Below, piece after piece: positions 1-7,605 of a stretch of 64,000 bases of DNA. Origin of the DNA: Anaerolineae bacterium (GTDB lineage Bacteria; Chloroflexota; Anaerolineae; 4572-78; J111); the NCBI GenBank assembly GCA_023382535.1, contig JAHDWA010000053.1:9991-73990 (forward strand), in the 5' to 3' direction. Under the pieces are notes generated by a model, which had not been told where the DNA came from, did no database searches, and saw only the letters and a program-made list of their open reading frames with translations. Positions within the stretch are counted from its first letter, which is position 1. Each line of letters begins with the position of its first letter. Both the position numbers and the translations under genes were made by a program.

Positions 1-57
1 GAAGACCTGGCGACCGAGGCCTATTATGGATTGTTGGTCGCAATCAGTAATATCTAA
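1..57 (+). CDS. 3' end of an unidentified gene
   Basis: The first 18 codons run open from the window edge, end with residues EAYYGLLVAISNI and stop at TAA (55-57). A good intrinsic terminator follows 15 bases later, which supports this being the real end of a plus-strand gene. The fragment is too short to assign a family. Confidence 0.45.
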   Translation, partial: EDLATEAYYGLLVAISNI

Positions 58-71
58 AATAATTTAAGAGC

Positions 72-105
72 AGCCCAACTGACTGGTTGGGCTTTTTGCT
101 TTTTC
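72..105 (+). terminator. Rho-independent terminator
   Basis: A perfect 8-bp stem AGCCCAAC/GTTGGGCT with a 6-nt loop is followed by two T-rich tracts. It sits just after the TAA at 57 and would end the upstream plus-strand transcript. Confidence 0.8.
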
Positions 106-152
106 AATCCGTTGTGGCTTGCCGTTATAATTTAGAACCTTGAAGGAACGAC

Positions 153-178
153 CTTAAACCGCTACATACGCTAAACTC
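153..178 (+). repeat. Single arm of the ParB-gene palindrome
   Basis: This stretch contains GCTACATACGCT followed by AACTCAA. The same words, in the same order, form one arm of the 19-bp inverted repeat upstream of the intact ParB-like gene (26436-26479, read on the minus strand). Here one base is inserted before the core and the partner arm is not recognisable. It lies directly upstream of the ParB-like pseudogene, so the element and the gene appear to have been copied together. Confidence 0.6.
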
Positions 179-188
179 AATATTCTGT

Positions 189-577
189 ACTACTTTTGAA
201 AATTGAGAGAGGCATTGGAGAGTGGGCGAAGCGAGTTCGTCCCGCATCAAGATGGCAAGGAAAGGCAAGGGGCAGGAGCGTTCATCTAGCTTGGGCCGCA
301 ACTTGGGGGACAACGCTGCACGCCGCAAAGTTGCCAACACGCTCCTAGCCATCCTCCTGGGTTTGTAGTTTTAGTAGCGCCGGGTGGCGCCTGGAAAATG
401 ACCTGCGTCCATCATGTATGCGGAGGTCAGGCGCAAGCCACCTTGCTTGACTGGGAGGCTGATCAGCGACAACTAGAGAAGCAACGGCAACAGGCAGCCC
501 TAAATCACTTGCAGCAAATCACGGTCGAGCGGACTTTGCTGGCCCCAACAGGCAAGGGGATAGATGTAACCGTCTAA
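189..577 (+). pseudogene. Deleted remnant of the ParB-like zinc protein gene
   Basis: Translation matches the middle and C-terminal part of the 701-residue protein encoded at 24281-26386. A TTFEK..RE..E.G.SEFVPHQDG segment is recovered after a 1-base frameshift near 201, and is followed at once by a K-E-R-Q segment with an in-frame TAG. The zinc cluster then appears (CTPQSCQHAPSHPPGFVVL), the conserved APGGAWKM, the CVHHVCGGQAQ cluster and the DWEADQRQLEKQRQQAALNH helix. The N-terminal ParB fold and roughly 110 residues between VPHQDG and the KERQ segment are missing, and the extreme C-terminus is lost. Two deletions, a frameshift and a stop make it non-functional. It shows that a second copy of this gene existed in the genome. 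Confidence 0.85.
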
Positions 578-586
578 ATAGGAGGC

Positions 587-2206
587 TTATTTGTTGGTTA
601 TAATATCCATCGAGGCTGCTGACGGGTTTACGACCTCTTGCCTTTCAATCATTACCCCGGCGATGATGGCGCTAGCCAGGGCCAGGCCGGCCGCGGCCAG
701 CATCACCCGGCGGAAACCGGCGACATAAGCCTCTTTGACAGATTGTTCGAGGGCAGCCTGAAGGTCAGGACCTGTTCCTGGGGGAATTTGAGCCGCCGCC
801 AGATTAACCCGTTGGTCAAGCATTGCCTGCCGGGTTTCAGCGGGTAGGTCGAGCCGGTCTAAACGCTCGGTCAGTGCCTGATCGAAGATTAAGGAGATCA
901 AGATTGCCAGCCCGGCCACGCCTAGTAGCCCGGCCACCCGCGAGACCGCATTATTGATCCCGGAAGCCACGCCGGCCTGGTGCGTTGAGACGCTGTTCAT
1001 GACGGTGGTCGTTAACGGGGCAACCGTCAAGGCCATGCCCAGGCCTAAGCCGAGGACCGCCGGGAAAAAGGTGGTCCAATACGTTCCGCCGATGCCGGGC
1101 ACGGCAAAGAGAGCAAACCCCAGCGCAACCACAACAGGGCCGATGATCAAAGGCCGCCTGGCCCCGTAGCGTTCGACCAGACCACCCGACCAGTGCGAGA
1201 GTAGAAACATGACCAGGATAAAAGGCAGCAGCGCCGCCCCGGCTGCGGTGGGCGAGTGCCCCCGCACTTGAATCAGGTTGAAGGGGAAGAAAAACAAGGC
1301 TCCTCCCAGGGCGCTGTAGACCAACAGGGTCAGCAAATTTGCTCCGCTGAAGGTGCGGGAGCGAAAGAGACGCAGCGGCATCATGGGTGCAGCCAGGCGA
1401 GCTTCCAGCCAGGTAAAACCCAGCAGCAGCAAGACGCCAAAAATGACTGGAGCGACGACCTGAGGCTGAAATAAGCCCACCCTGGCCGCCTCGGTCAAAC
1501 CGTAGACCAGGCTGCCCATCCCCAAAGTTACCAGCAGTGCTCCCCGCCAATCCAGAGGAGTACCGGCAGCCTCTTCGTCCCGACTCTCCGGCACCCGCCA
1601 CAAGGTGAGAACCAGAACGACAGCGGCCAGAGGCAGATTGATAAAAAAGACCGCCCGCCAGGAGAGGGTCTCGGCCAGCCAGCCGCCCAGAACCGGACCA
1701 AGTGCGGTGGTGATGGCCGTGAAGCCGGACCAGGTACCGATGGCTCGTCCCCGCTGGGCCTCGCTAAAGGTGGCGCTGATAATGGCCAGGCTGCCGGGTA
1801 CTAACAAGGCCCCGCCCACACCTTTCACCGCCTGAGCCAGAATAAGCTGCCGAATATCCGGGACCAGCCCGCACCAGACGGAGGCCGCCGCATACAGAAC
1901 GACCCCGCTGAGAAAAACTTTCTTCCGGCCCAGGCGATCCCCCAGCGAACCGCCAACCAGAATCAACGCCGCCAGAAACAGGGCATACGCCTGCACGACC
2001 CACTGGGTCTGGGTGCTGGTCGCGCCCAAATCGGCCTGTAGGATGGGCAGCGCTACATTCACGACGGTGCCGTCAATAAAGGCCATGCTCGAACCCAGGA
2101 TCGTCGCCGTTAGCACCCACCGGCCTACGGTAGGGCTGCACGGTGCAACCTTTGGCCCGGCCAGTACGACGGCTTCATCACAGGGTGACTTAAAAATGTT
2201 GGCCAT
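587..2206 (-). CDS. MFS drug exporter, DHA2 (14-TM, EmrB/QacA) family
   Basis: Predicted proton-coupled multidrug exporter of the inner membrane, 539 residues, the usual size for 14-TM DHA2 transporters. Near residue 40 the first helix carries the family motif FIDGTVVNVALP. The helix 2-3 loop carries motif A (GGSLGDRLGRKK), and a motif C-like GPVLGGWLAE lies in helix 5. About fourteen hydrophobic stretches follow, with a short cytoplasmic tail. It is the last gene of the long minus-strand block that continues up to 10152. The substrate cannot be read from sequence; drugs, dyes or detergents are typical. Confidence 0.93.
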   Translation of the reverse strand: MANIFKSPCDEAVVLAGPKVAPCSPTVGRWVLTATILGSSMAFIDGTVVNVALPILQADLGATSTQTQWVVQAYALFLAALILVGGSLGDRLGRKKVFLSGVVLYAAASVWCGLVPDIRQLILAQAVKGVGGALLVPGSLAIISATFSEAQRGRAIGTWSGFTAITTALGPVLGGWLAETLSWRAVFFINLPLAAVVLVLTLWRVPESRDEEAAGTPLDWRGALLVTLGMGSLVYGLTEAARVGLFQPQVVAPVIFGVLLLLGFTWLEARLAAPMMPLRLFRSRTFSGANLLTLLVYSALGGALFFFPFNLIQVRGHSPTAAGAALLPFILVMFLLSHWSGGLVERYGARRPLIIGPVVVALGFALFAVPGIGGTYWTTFFPAVLGLGLGMALTVAPLTTTVMNSVSTHQAGVASGINNAVSRVAGLLGVAGLAILISLIFDQALTERLDRLDLPAETRQAMLDQRVNLAAAQIPPGTGPDLQAALEQSVKEAYVAGFRRVMLAAAGLALASAIIAGVMIERQEVVNPSAASMDIITNK

Positions 2207-2254
2207 ATCCCCTCATTTATGAGACTTACGCGAACTGTGGAAGGACAAGTCCCT

Positions 2255-2741
2255 TTAACCTTGGAGGTGTGCTTCCAGGAACCAAAGCTGTTTATCCACC
2301 GTGCGTGAAATCTCGGTAAACAGGTCGGCGGTGCTCTGGTCGCCGTCTTCGGCGGCGGTGTTGATGGCGGCCCGCGTCGTGGCCCCATACTGGGCATAGC
2401 GTTCAGCCAGCAGCGCGGACCAACTGCCGCCCCTCGGTCAGGTCCGGGGGAAACTCGGTCAGCCGGGAGTCAGCAGCAGCCATACGGGCAGTTCCTCTGG
2501 CGTAGCCGCCCAGCGCGGTGACCCGTTCGGCAATCATATCCACATACTCAAAGATGCTTTCGGCCACCTGGTCAAAGAGCAGGTGTAGTTGATAAAACTG
2601 CACGCCTTTCACATTCCAGTGGGCCTGCTTGGTCTGGCTGTACAGGTCAAAGGTGTCGGCGAGCTGCTGGTTGAGTAAAGCAATCATCGTTGACCGAGTG
2701 CGCTGGGGAATGTCGTTGCGGGTGGCAAACTCTTTAATCAT
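2255..2741 (-). pseudogene. dps: Dps family ferritin-like protein, frameshifted
   Basis: Dps proteins form dodecamers that bind DNA, oxidise iron and store it under starvation or peroxide stress. The ferroxidase region is clear near residues 40-80: the HWNVKG.QFYQLHLLFD stretch and E..EY.DMIAERV. The open frame stops at 2403 after 112 codons (ending LVRAAG). Removing one base there restores the normal C-terminus, LAERYAQYGATTRAAINTA through LFTEISRTVDKQLWFLEAHL, which ends at TAA 2255-2257. The reconstructed protein is about 161 residues, the normal Dps length. Either the gene is broken or the base is a sequencing error. The neighbouring GAPDH gene has the same kind of defect. Confidence 0.88.
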
Positions 2742-2798
2742 GGTATTCAGTGGTATCTCCTGTTTTTGCTTAAATTGTTGATTAACTTATATAGCGGG

Positions 2799-3798
2799 CT
2801 ACCCCGCCAACTGCTGCGCGACCTCGGCCAGCCGGCTGGCAAAGCCAAACTCATTGTCGTACCAGGCGGCAACCGAGATAAGCGTACCATCATAGACCTG
2901 CACCAGCGGCAGATCAACAATCGAGGAGTGGGGATCGCCGACAATGCGGCTGGACGCCCATTCTTCCTCCAGTACACCCAGGATACCTTTGAGCGGTGCG
3001 GTGGTCGCGGCGGTACGAAAAGCTTCGATGACCTCGTCGCGGCTGGTGGGTCGTTCGGTGACGGCGTTGAACTCCACAATGCTGCCCGTCCGCACCGGCA
3101 CCCGGTAAGCCTTGCCGGTCACTTGCAGCTCCGTCCAGATGAATTTGAGCGCCTTGGCCGCCCCAGATGACGAGGGGATAATGTTCTCCGCCGCCGCCCA
3201 GGAGTCGCGCCGATCTTTCATGGGTTGGTCGGTTAGCGATTGGGTGTTGGTGTAGGCATGGACGGTTGAAAAGAAGCCGTGTTGGATACCCCAATTTTCC
3301 AGCACGACCTTGACGACTGCGGCCAGGGCATTGGTAGTACACGAGGCCATGCTGACGATTTTGTGCTGGTCAGGGTCAAGGGTGTCCGCGTTAATCCCGG
3401 CCAGCAAAACGGCATCGGCATCCTGTAAAGTTTTGCTGGCCGGGCTGATCAGCACCCGCTTCACGCCTCGATCCAGGTGAGCCTGCACCCCGGCGCGGGT
3501 GGTAGCCCGGCCGGTGCAATCTATTACCAGGTCAACCTCCAGCGCCCCCCAGTCGGGCAGTTCTTTGGTAACATCATAGTAGGGGATGGTGCGCCCGCCG
3601 ATATTAAAGGTGTTCTCGCCGGCCCGAACTTCTTCAGGCCAGCGCCCGTAATTGGTATCCACCTCAAAACAGGGCGGCCAGGGTTGACACATCTTTGATG
3701 TCGGAGATAGCTACCGGAGTAAAAAGCTCCCGTTGTAAGGCCAACTGCAAAGTCGAACGGCCAATCCGACCAAAACCGTGAATAGCGATTCTTTTCAT
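2799..3798 (-). pseudogene. gap: Glyceraldehyde-3-phosphate dehydrogenase, frameshifted
   Basis: GAPDH converts glyceraldehyde-3-phosphate, NAD(P)+ and phosphate to 1,3-bisphosphoglycerate. The N-terminal Rossmann segment MKRIAIHGFGRIGRS starts at 3798 behind an AGGAGG site. The catalytic cysteine is in SMASCTTNALA, the conserved TVHAYTNTQSLTD follows, and WYDNEFGFASR is near the end. A run of four T around 3674 (three expected) shifts the frame at the ALFEVDTNYGRW segment, so the translation breaks after residue 42 and reopens as a 297-codon frame. The repaired length of about 333 residues is normal. An extra T in a homopolymer is a classic assembly error, so the gene may be intact in the cell. 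It sits just upstream of dps in transcript order. Confidence 0.9.
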
Positions 3799-3815
3799 GA
3801 TGTCCTCCTGAAAAA

Positions 3816-4463
3816 TTATTTCTTACTCAGCGCCGACCGGACCTTTTGCATGGTGTTAAACACAAAGCCCCCAAACCGCTCTTCTTTCCAGGGGTCGCCG
3901 TGATTATGATAACCGTACTGCTCCCAAAACCCGGGCTGGTCTTCAGCCATAAACTCCAAACCCCGCACCCATTTGGCGCTCTTCCACAGATACAGCTTGG
4001 GGACCAGCAGCCGCACCGGGTAGCCGTGTTCGGGGGCGAGCGGTTGGCCCTCGTATTTTAACACAAACATCACGTCATCGGCCAGAAACTCGTCAACTGG
4101 CAGATTGGTGGTGTAGCCAGGGTCGGCGTGAACTATGACGAAGTTGGCTTCGGGGAGTAATTCGACATGCTTCATCACCTCGGCGACCGGGATGCCTTCA
4201 AAGGCGCTGTCGAACTTGCTCCAGCGGGTGACGCAGTGCATATCAGACACTTGCTGTACCATCGGCAGAGAGCTAAACTCCACCCAGGTAAAGCGTTTGG
4301 GCTGCTTGACCAGCCCCCAGATGTAAAAATCCCAGGTGGCCGGGTTGAACTGAGGGATTGAACCCACATGCAGCACCGGCCATTTTTGGGTAAGCGATTG
4401 GCCTGGGGGGAGTCTGTGTTCCAGGGCTATTTGTTCTTCCGCTTCTTTTCGCTTGGAAAGCAT
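3816..4463 (-). CDS. Sulfite oxidase-like molybdopterin oxidoreductase
   Basis: Belongs to the sulfite oxidase/YedY (MsrP) molybdopterin superfamily, 215 residues, a compact single-domain form. The molybdenum-ligating cysteine is in SDMHCVTRWSKFD near residue 78. Other family landmarks are the VHADPGYTTNLP region and the YLWKSAKWVRGLEF segment near the C-terminus. No signal peptide or Tat motif is seen, so it is probably cytoplasmic, unlike periplasmic MsrP. It lies 18 bp downstream of the GAPDH start, opening away from it in the same minus-strand series. The natural substrate is unknown; oxidised methionine, sulfite or other S/N-oxides are family possibilities. Confidence 0.88.
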   Translation of the reverse strand: MLSKRKEAEEQIALEHRLPPGQSLTQKWPVLHVGSIPQFNPATWDFYIWGLVKQPKRFTWVEFSSLPMVQQVSDMHCVTRWSKFDSAFEGIPVAEVMKHVELLPEANFVIVHADPGYTTNLPVDEFLADDVMFVLKYEGQPLAPEHGYPVRLLVPKLYLWKSAKWVRGLEFMAEDQPGFWEQYGYHNHGDPWKEERFGGFVFNTMQKVRSALSKK

Positions 4464-4503
4464 TATAAACCCACTCCTTTCTATTATATCAGAAGATAGT
4501 GTT

Positions 4504-5688
4504 TTAATGTGTCACCCCATTCGGGGCCTGCAATTGGAGCCAACGCATGATGTCGCGGTGGCGGACTAGCCCGATCAGATGCCCATCGGAGACCACCGGC
4601 GCCTGGCGTACATCCCGCGCCATCAACTTGTCCAGCGCTGTAGCCACGTCATCCTGTGGCTGCACGATGGTGAGCCGGTCGACTGGGGTCATGACCTCCG
4701 CGACCGGGGTCGTATCCCAGGCTTCCGGAGCCACTTTGCGGATGTCCTCCAGGGTCACCAGGCCGACCAGCCGATCGCCCTCCACCACCGGGAAAGCCTG
4801 CTCGTCGGTTCCCAGCAGGTAGCCATGGACTAAATCGCCAACCTTAATCCAGGCGGGCAGGGTGGGCACATTCTCACGCATCAGTCGGGTGGCCGGCACG
4901 CCTTCGAGCATATCCTGTACCACTACTTGCTGGGCACTCTGGTTCGCGGCACTGCTCAGGAACCAGCCAATAAAGACCAACCATAGACCACTGATCAGGC
5001 CGGAACCAAAGAGGGGAACCTCCACCCCGAAGCTCATGGCGATGCCGGTGAAGATCAACAGCCAGGCCAACCCCTGCCCGATCCCGGCAGCCCAGCGGGT
5101 GGCGCTGCGGAAGTTACCCGTCGCCCCCCACAAGACCGAGCGTAGCACCCGTCCGCCGTCAAGGGGGAAGCCGGGCAACAAATTGAAGAAACCCAGAGAG
5201 ATATTGATGGACCCCAGCCATAGCAGCAGGGTCGTGAACGGGCCAGCCCCAGCAAAGGCCAGAACTGGATTCACCATAGCCCCCGCAGGCATCGGAGCAA
5301 AGAGGCTGGCGATCAGCAGGCAGATGGCCCCAATCATCAGGCTGGTGATGGGTCCAACAATGGCTACCAGAAACTCAGCCAGTGGCGTCCGGGGTTCCTG
5401 CTGGATGTTAGCCACCCCGCCGAACAGGAAGAGGGTGATATGGCCCACCGGAATACCTTGGGCCTGGGCGACCCTGGAGTGAGCCAGTTCGTGCCCCAGT
5501 ACCGAAACAAAGAAGAGCAGCGCAGCGGCAAGGGCGACACCCCAGCTCAGCTCTGGTCCCCAGGTTGGATGCATCTGGGTGAACTCTGTCGCCAGGCTCC
5601 AGGTCACCAGTAGAAAAATCAGCAGCCAACTCCAATCCAGGTAGATATTGATTCCGAAGAGCCGGCCGATAAGTAATCCGTTTTTCAT
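4504..5688 (-). CDS. Site-2-type membrane metalloprotease with CBS pair
   Basis: A 394-residue M50 family intramembrane zinc protease. The zinc-binding HELAHS motif lies in an early transmembrane helix near residue 66. The third ligand motif, LLPGFPLDGGRVLRS, lies near residue 172. About six hydrophobic segments form the membrane core. Residues 250-385 are two CBS domains (VPTLPAWIKVGDLVHG; MTPVDRLTIVQPQDDVATAL), which in related proteins bind adenine nucleotides and gate activity. Family members cleave membrane-bound anti-sigma factors or other membrane substrates. The start at 5688 is preceded by AAAGGAT. No anti-sigma partner is visible nearby. Confidence 0.93.
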   Translation of the reverse strand: MKNGLLIGRLFGINIYLDWSWLLIFLLVTWSLATEFTQMHPTWGPELSWGVALAAALLFFVSVLGHELAHSRVAQAQGIPVGHITLFLFGGVANIQQEPRTPLAEFLVAIVGPITSLMIGAICLLIASLFAPMPAGAMVNPVLAFAGAGPFTTLLLWLGSINISLGFFNLLPGFPLDGGRVLRSVLWGATGNFRSATRWAAGIGQGLAWLLIFTGIAMSFGVEVPLFGSGLISGLWLVFIGWFLSSAANQSAQQVVVQDMLEGVPATRLMRENVPTLPAWIKVGDLVHGYLLGTDEQAFPVVEGDRLVGLVTLEDIRKVAPEAWDTTPVAEVMTPVDRLTIVQPQDDVATALDKLMARDVRQAPVVSDGHLIGLVRHRDIMRWLQLQAPNGVTH

Positions 5689-5704
5689 GATCGTATCCTT
5701 TCAT

Positions 5705-5956
5705 TTATACAAATGCTTCATCAACATAACACCAGCGCCACGTTTCGCCTGGCTCGAAGGATTGGATGATAGGATGTTGGGTGGCGTGAAAATGTTGGGT
5801 CGCGTGGCGGTTGGGCGAGCTATCGCAGCAGCCCACGTGGCCGCAAATTAAACAAATGCGGAGATGGACCCACCAGCCCCCGATTTTCAGGCACTCTTCA
5901 CAGCCTTCGGCGCTGGGGGTGACTTGCTGGATTTGACTGACATGGATGCATTTCAT
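5705..5956 (-). CDS. UBP-type zinc finger protein
   Basis: An 83-residue protein made almost entirely of one ZnF-UBP domain. It has the CEEC pair, the LRICLICGHVGCCDS core, and the paired histidines in HATQHFHATQHPI, followed by W.WCYVDE. In eukaryotes this domain binds the ubiquitin C-terminus; in bacteria its role is not established. The start at 5956 (MKCIHVSQ) is chosen because AGGAG lies just upstream. Its ATG overlaps the TGA of the preceding DUF5996 gene as ATGA, so the two are probably translationally coupled. Confidence 0.9.
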   Translation of the reverse strand: MKCIHVSQIQQVTPSAEGCEECLKIGGWWVHLRICLICGHVGCCDSSPNRHATQHFHATQHPIIQSFEPGETWRWCYVDEAFV

Positions 5957-6906
5957 CTTAAACTCCTGCTCATTAACAGGGCTTGATCTTCCAAGGCAGC
6001 CCGGTCCCAATGAGCCAGGTTCGCTGCCGCCTCATAGGTGCTTTGCAGGAAAGCCAGCAAGGTCTCATCGGGAGCAGGCGAAGTTCGGACGGCGTCATAA
6101 GGTAACAAAAATTCCCCCAACTCCGGACTGTAATAAGCGGCACTCGGCTGCACCGGGTACGTCTTAAATCCCTTCGGCTCAGGATAGGCATAGGCATAGA
6201 ATGCCGGCTGGCCCAGGCCAGCGCCCGGCCAGAAACCACAGGAACTCACCTCATGGGAGTAAGCAGTTTGCATGATAAAGCGGGCCACATTGGGGACACC
6301 GGGATGCTCAGGCGCCCGGCGTCCGGAAAAGCGGGTAGCCGCGAGGTCAAAGCCGCCCCAAAAGAAATGTACCGGGCTGGCCTTGCCCAAAAAACGGCCG
6401 CGGAACAGTTTCAGCACCCGGTCTACCTGGCTCAAGATTCGCCAGAAACGTTGGACATATTCCGGATCATAGGCAGCATGGTGGTGATCTTGCTCGAAGG
6501 GAGTTCGCTCCTCCACCTCTACAGGCACCGTCCAGATGGCGACATCAATTCCCAACGAACGGAGTTGAGCCATTACCTCCTGATAAAAGTCGGCCACAGA
6601 ACGGGGGCGTAATATAATTGTCCGCCTGGCTCCGGCGTTGGTCTCGATGCGCAATTGATGCTCAATGAAATCAAAATCAATTTGGCAGATGTGCGGACCG
6701 AAGAACATGGGGGAAGTGGTCAGACCGCGAGCGGTGAGGTAGAATGGTACTTGCCACCAGTGGTTAGACATGGGAGCCAGGGCCAGGTGGACCTTGCCGA
6801 CAATCTGCATCCAGCATTGCAGGGTTAGATAAGTTTCTTGCCAGGCCGCGAGAGGCAATTCTGGCCAAACCTCTGGGCCGGGACGTGTTTGGATTGGATT
6901 AGCCAT
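5953..6906 (-). CDS. DUF5996 family protein
   Basis: A 317-residue protein recognised as DUF5996 by its opening WPELPLAAWQETYLTLQ, the WQVPFYLTARGLTTSPM stretch, VHFFWGGFDLAATRFSGR in the middle and HEVSSCGFWPG near the C-terminus. No catalytic residues are assigned for the family, and no signal peptide or TM helix is present. The start at 6906 is preferred over the longer frame because GGAGG is correctly spaced before this ATG. The stop overlaps the start of the UBP zinc-finger gene, implying joint expression. Function is unknown. Confidence 0.85.
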   Translation of the reverse strand: MANPIQTRPGPEVWPELPLAAWQETYLTLQCWMQIVGKVHLALAPMSNHWWQVPFYLTARGLTTSPMFFGPHICQIDFDFIEHQLRIETNAGARRTIILRPRSVADFYQEVMAQLRSLGIDVAIWTVPVEVEERTPFEQDHHHAAYDPEYVQRFWRILSQVDRVLKLFRGRFLGKASPVHFFWGGFDLAATRFSGRRAPEHPGVPNVARFIMQTAYSHEVSSCGFWPGAGLGQPAFYAYAYPEPKGFKTYPVQPSAAYYSPELGEFLLPYDAVRTSPAPDETLLAFLQSTYEAAANLAHWDRAALEDQALLMSRSLR

Positions 6907-6922
6907 ACCTGCCTCCATTAGA

Positions 6923-7156
6923 TTACGATGCCTCTCGTCCAAATTTCATCAGCACACTGTAGGTGACTGTGGTGAAGAGGCAAGCGGAATTGGCACAGAC
7001 CATGGCTTTCCTAGATACGATTGGCTGGCCGCAAAAAGGGCATTTGCCCTCGACTATCTCGGAGACCCACCGTCTATAAACTGCCAGGTCATCCATACAT
7101 TGCGCATCCCCTGCATTAGGCTGCATAGCCTGTTGCCACATATCCATAGTATTCAC
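6923..7156 (-). CDS. Small zinc-ribbon-like hypothetical protein
   Basis: About 77 residues, with CPFCGQPIVSRKAMVCANSAC forming a four-cysteine zinc-ribbon-like core in the middle, preceded by a helix (DDLAVYRRWVSEIVEG). The start could be GTG at 7156, which has AAGGAT upstream, or ATG at 7147; the longer frame from 7204 lacks a good ribosome site. It is 16 bp upstream of the DUF5996 start in the same direction and so probably belongs to that operon. I do not recognise a family. Confidence 0.65.
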   Translation of the reverse strand: MNTMDMWQQAMQPNAGDAQCMDDLAVYRRWVSEIVEGKCPFCGQPIVSRKAMVCANSACLFTTVTYSVLMKFGREAS

Positions 7157-7258
7157 AGATCTATCCTTTCTTAGCAATTTATTGGCAGAAATGAGCGCTG
7201 CCACCCAAAGTTATTATAGCCACCCTCAAGGGTTGAGTTTTTGTTTCAGTACGCACCT

Positions 7259-7579
7259 TTAGACCAAATCTCCTTCCAGTGGATAATGAGCGTTCAGCCA
7301 CTCTTCTAGCCCGCCCCGGTAGAGATACAGCTTGTTAAAACCCTGGCTTCGCAACGCGAGGTAGGCGCAGATGCTCTTGTGGCACCATTTCGTTGAACCA
7401 TAAACAACAATCTCATCATCCGGTTCGAGTTGCGCCATCGCCTCGCGGGGGTTGTCAAAGTGCAGCGATCCGGGAATATGCATGTGCTCATAAGCCCATT
7501 GATGCATCATCATGACCAGCTTGAAATTATCGCCGCGATCAATTTTGTTTTTCAACTGTTCTCTACTCATGATTTTCAT
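7259..7579 (-). CDS. Rhodanese-like domain protein
   Basis: A 106-residue single rhodanese domain. HIPGSLHFDNPREAMAQL and DDEIVVYGSTKWCHKSICAY match the fold, and LYLYRGGLEEWLNAHYPLEG is the usual C-terminus. The normal catalytic position (VVYC) is a glycine here; a cysteine follows five residues later (KWCHKS), as in rhodanese variants with a displaced active loop. Classical sulfurtransferase activity is therefore uncertain. The start at 7579 is supported by GGGGAGA upstream. The next gene in transcript order is the DUF5996 group; the one before is NDH-2. Confidence 0.88.
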   Translation of the reverse strand: MKIMSREQLKNKIDRGDNFKLVMMMHQWAYEHMHIPGSLHFDNPREAMAQLEPDDEIVVYGSTKWCHKSICAYLALRSQGFNKLYLYRGGLEEWLNAHYPLEGDLV

Positions 7580-7605
7580 TGGGTCATCTCCCCTATTGCG
7601 ATACC

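Noticed and set aside
264..276. In-frame TAG in the ParB-like remnant as a pyrrolysine codon
   Set aside because: The same copy has two deletions and a frameshift, and the intact relative has no stop there, so decay explains it.
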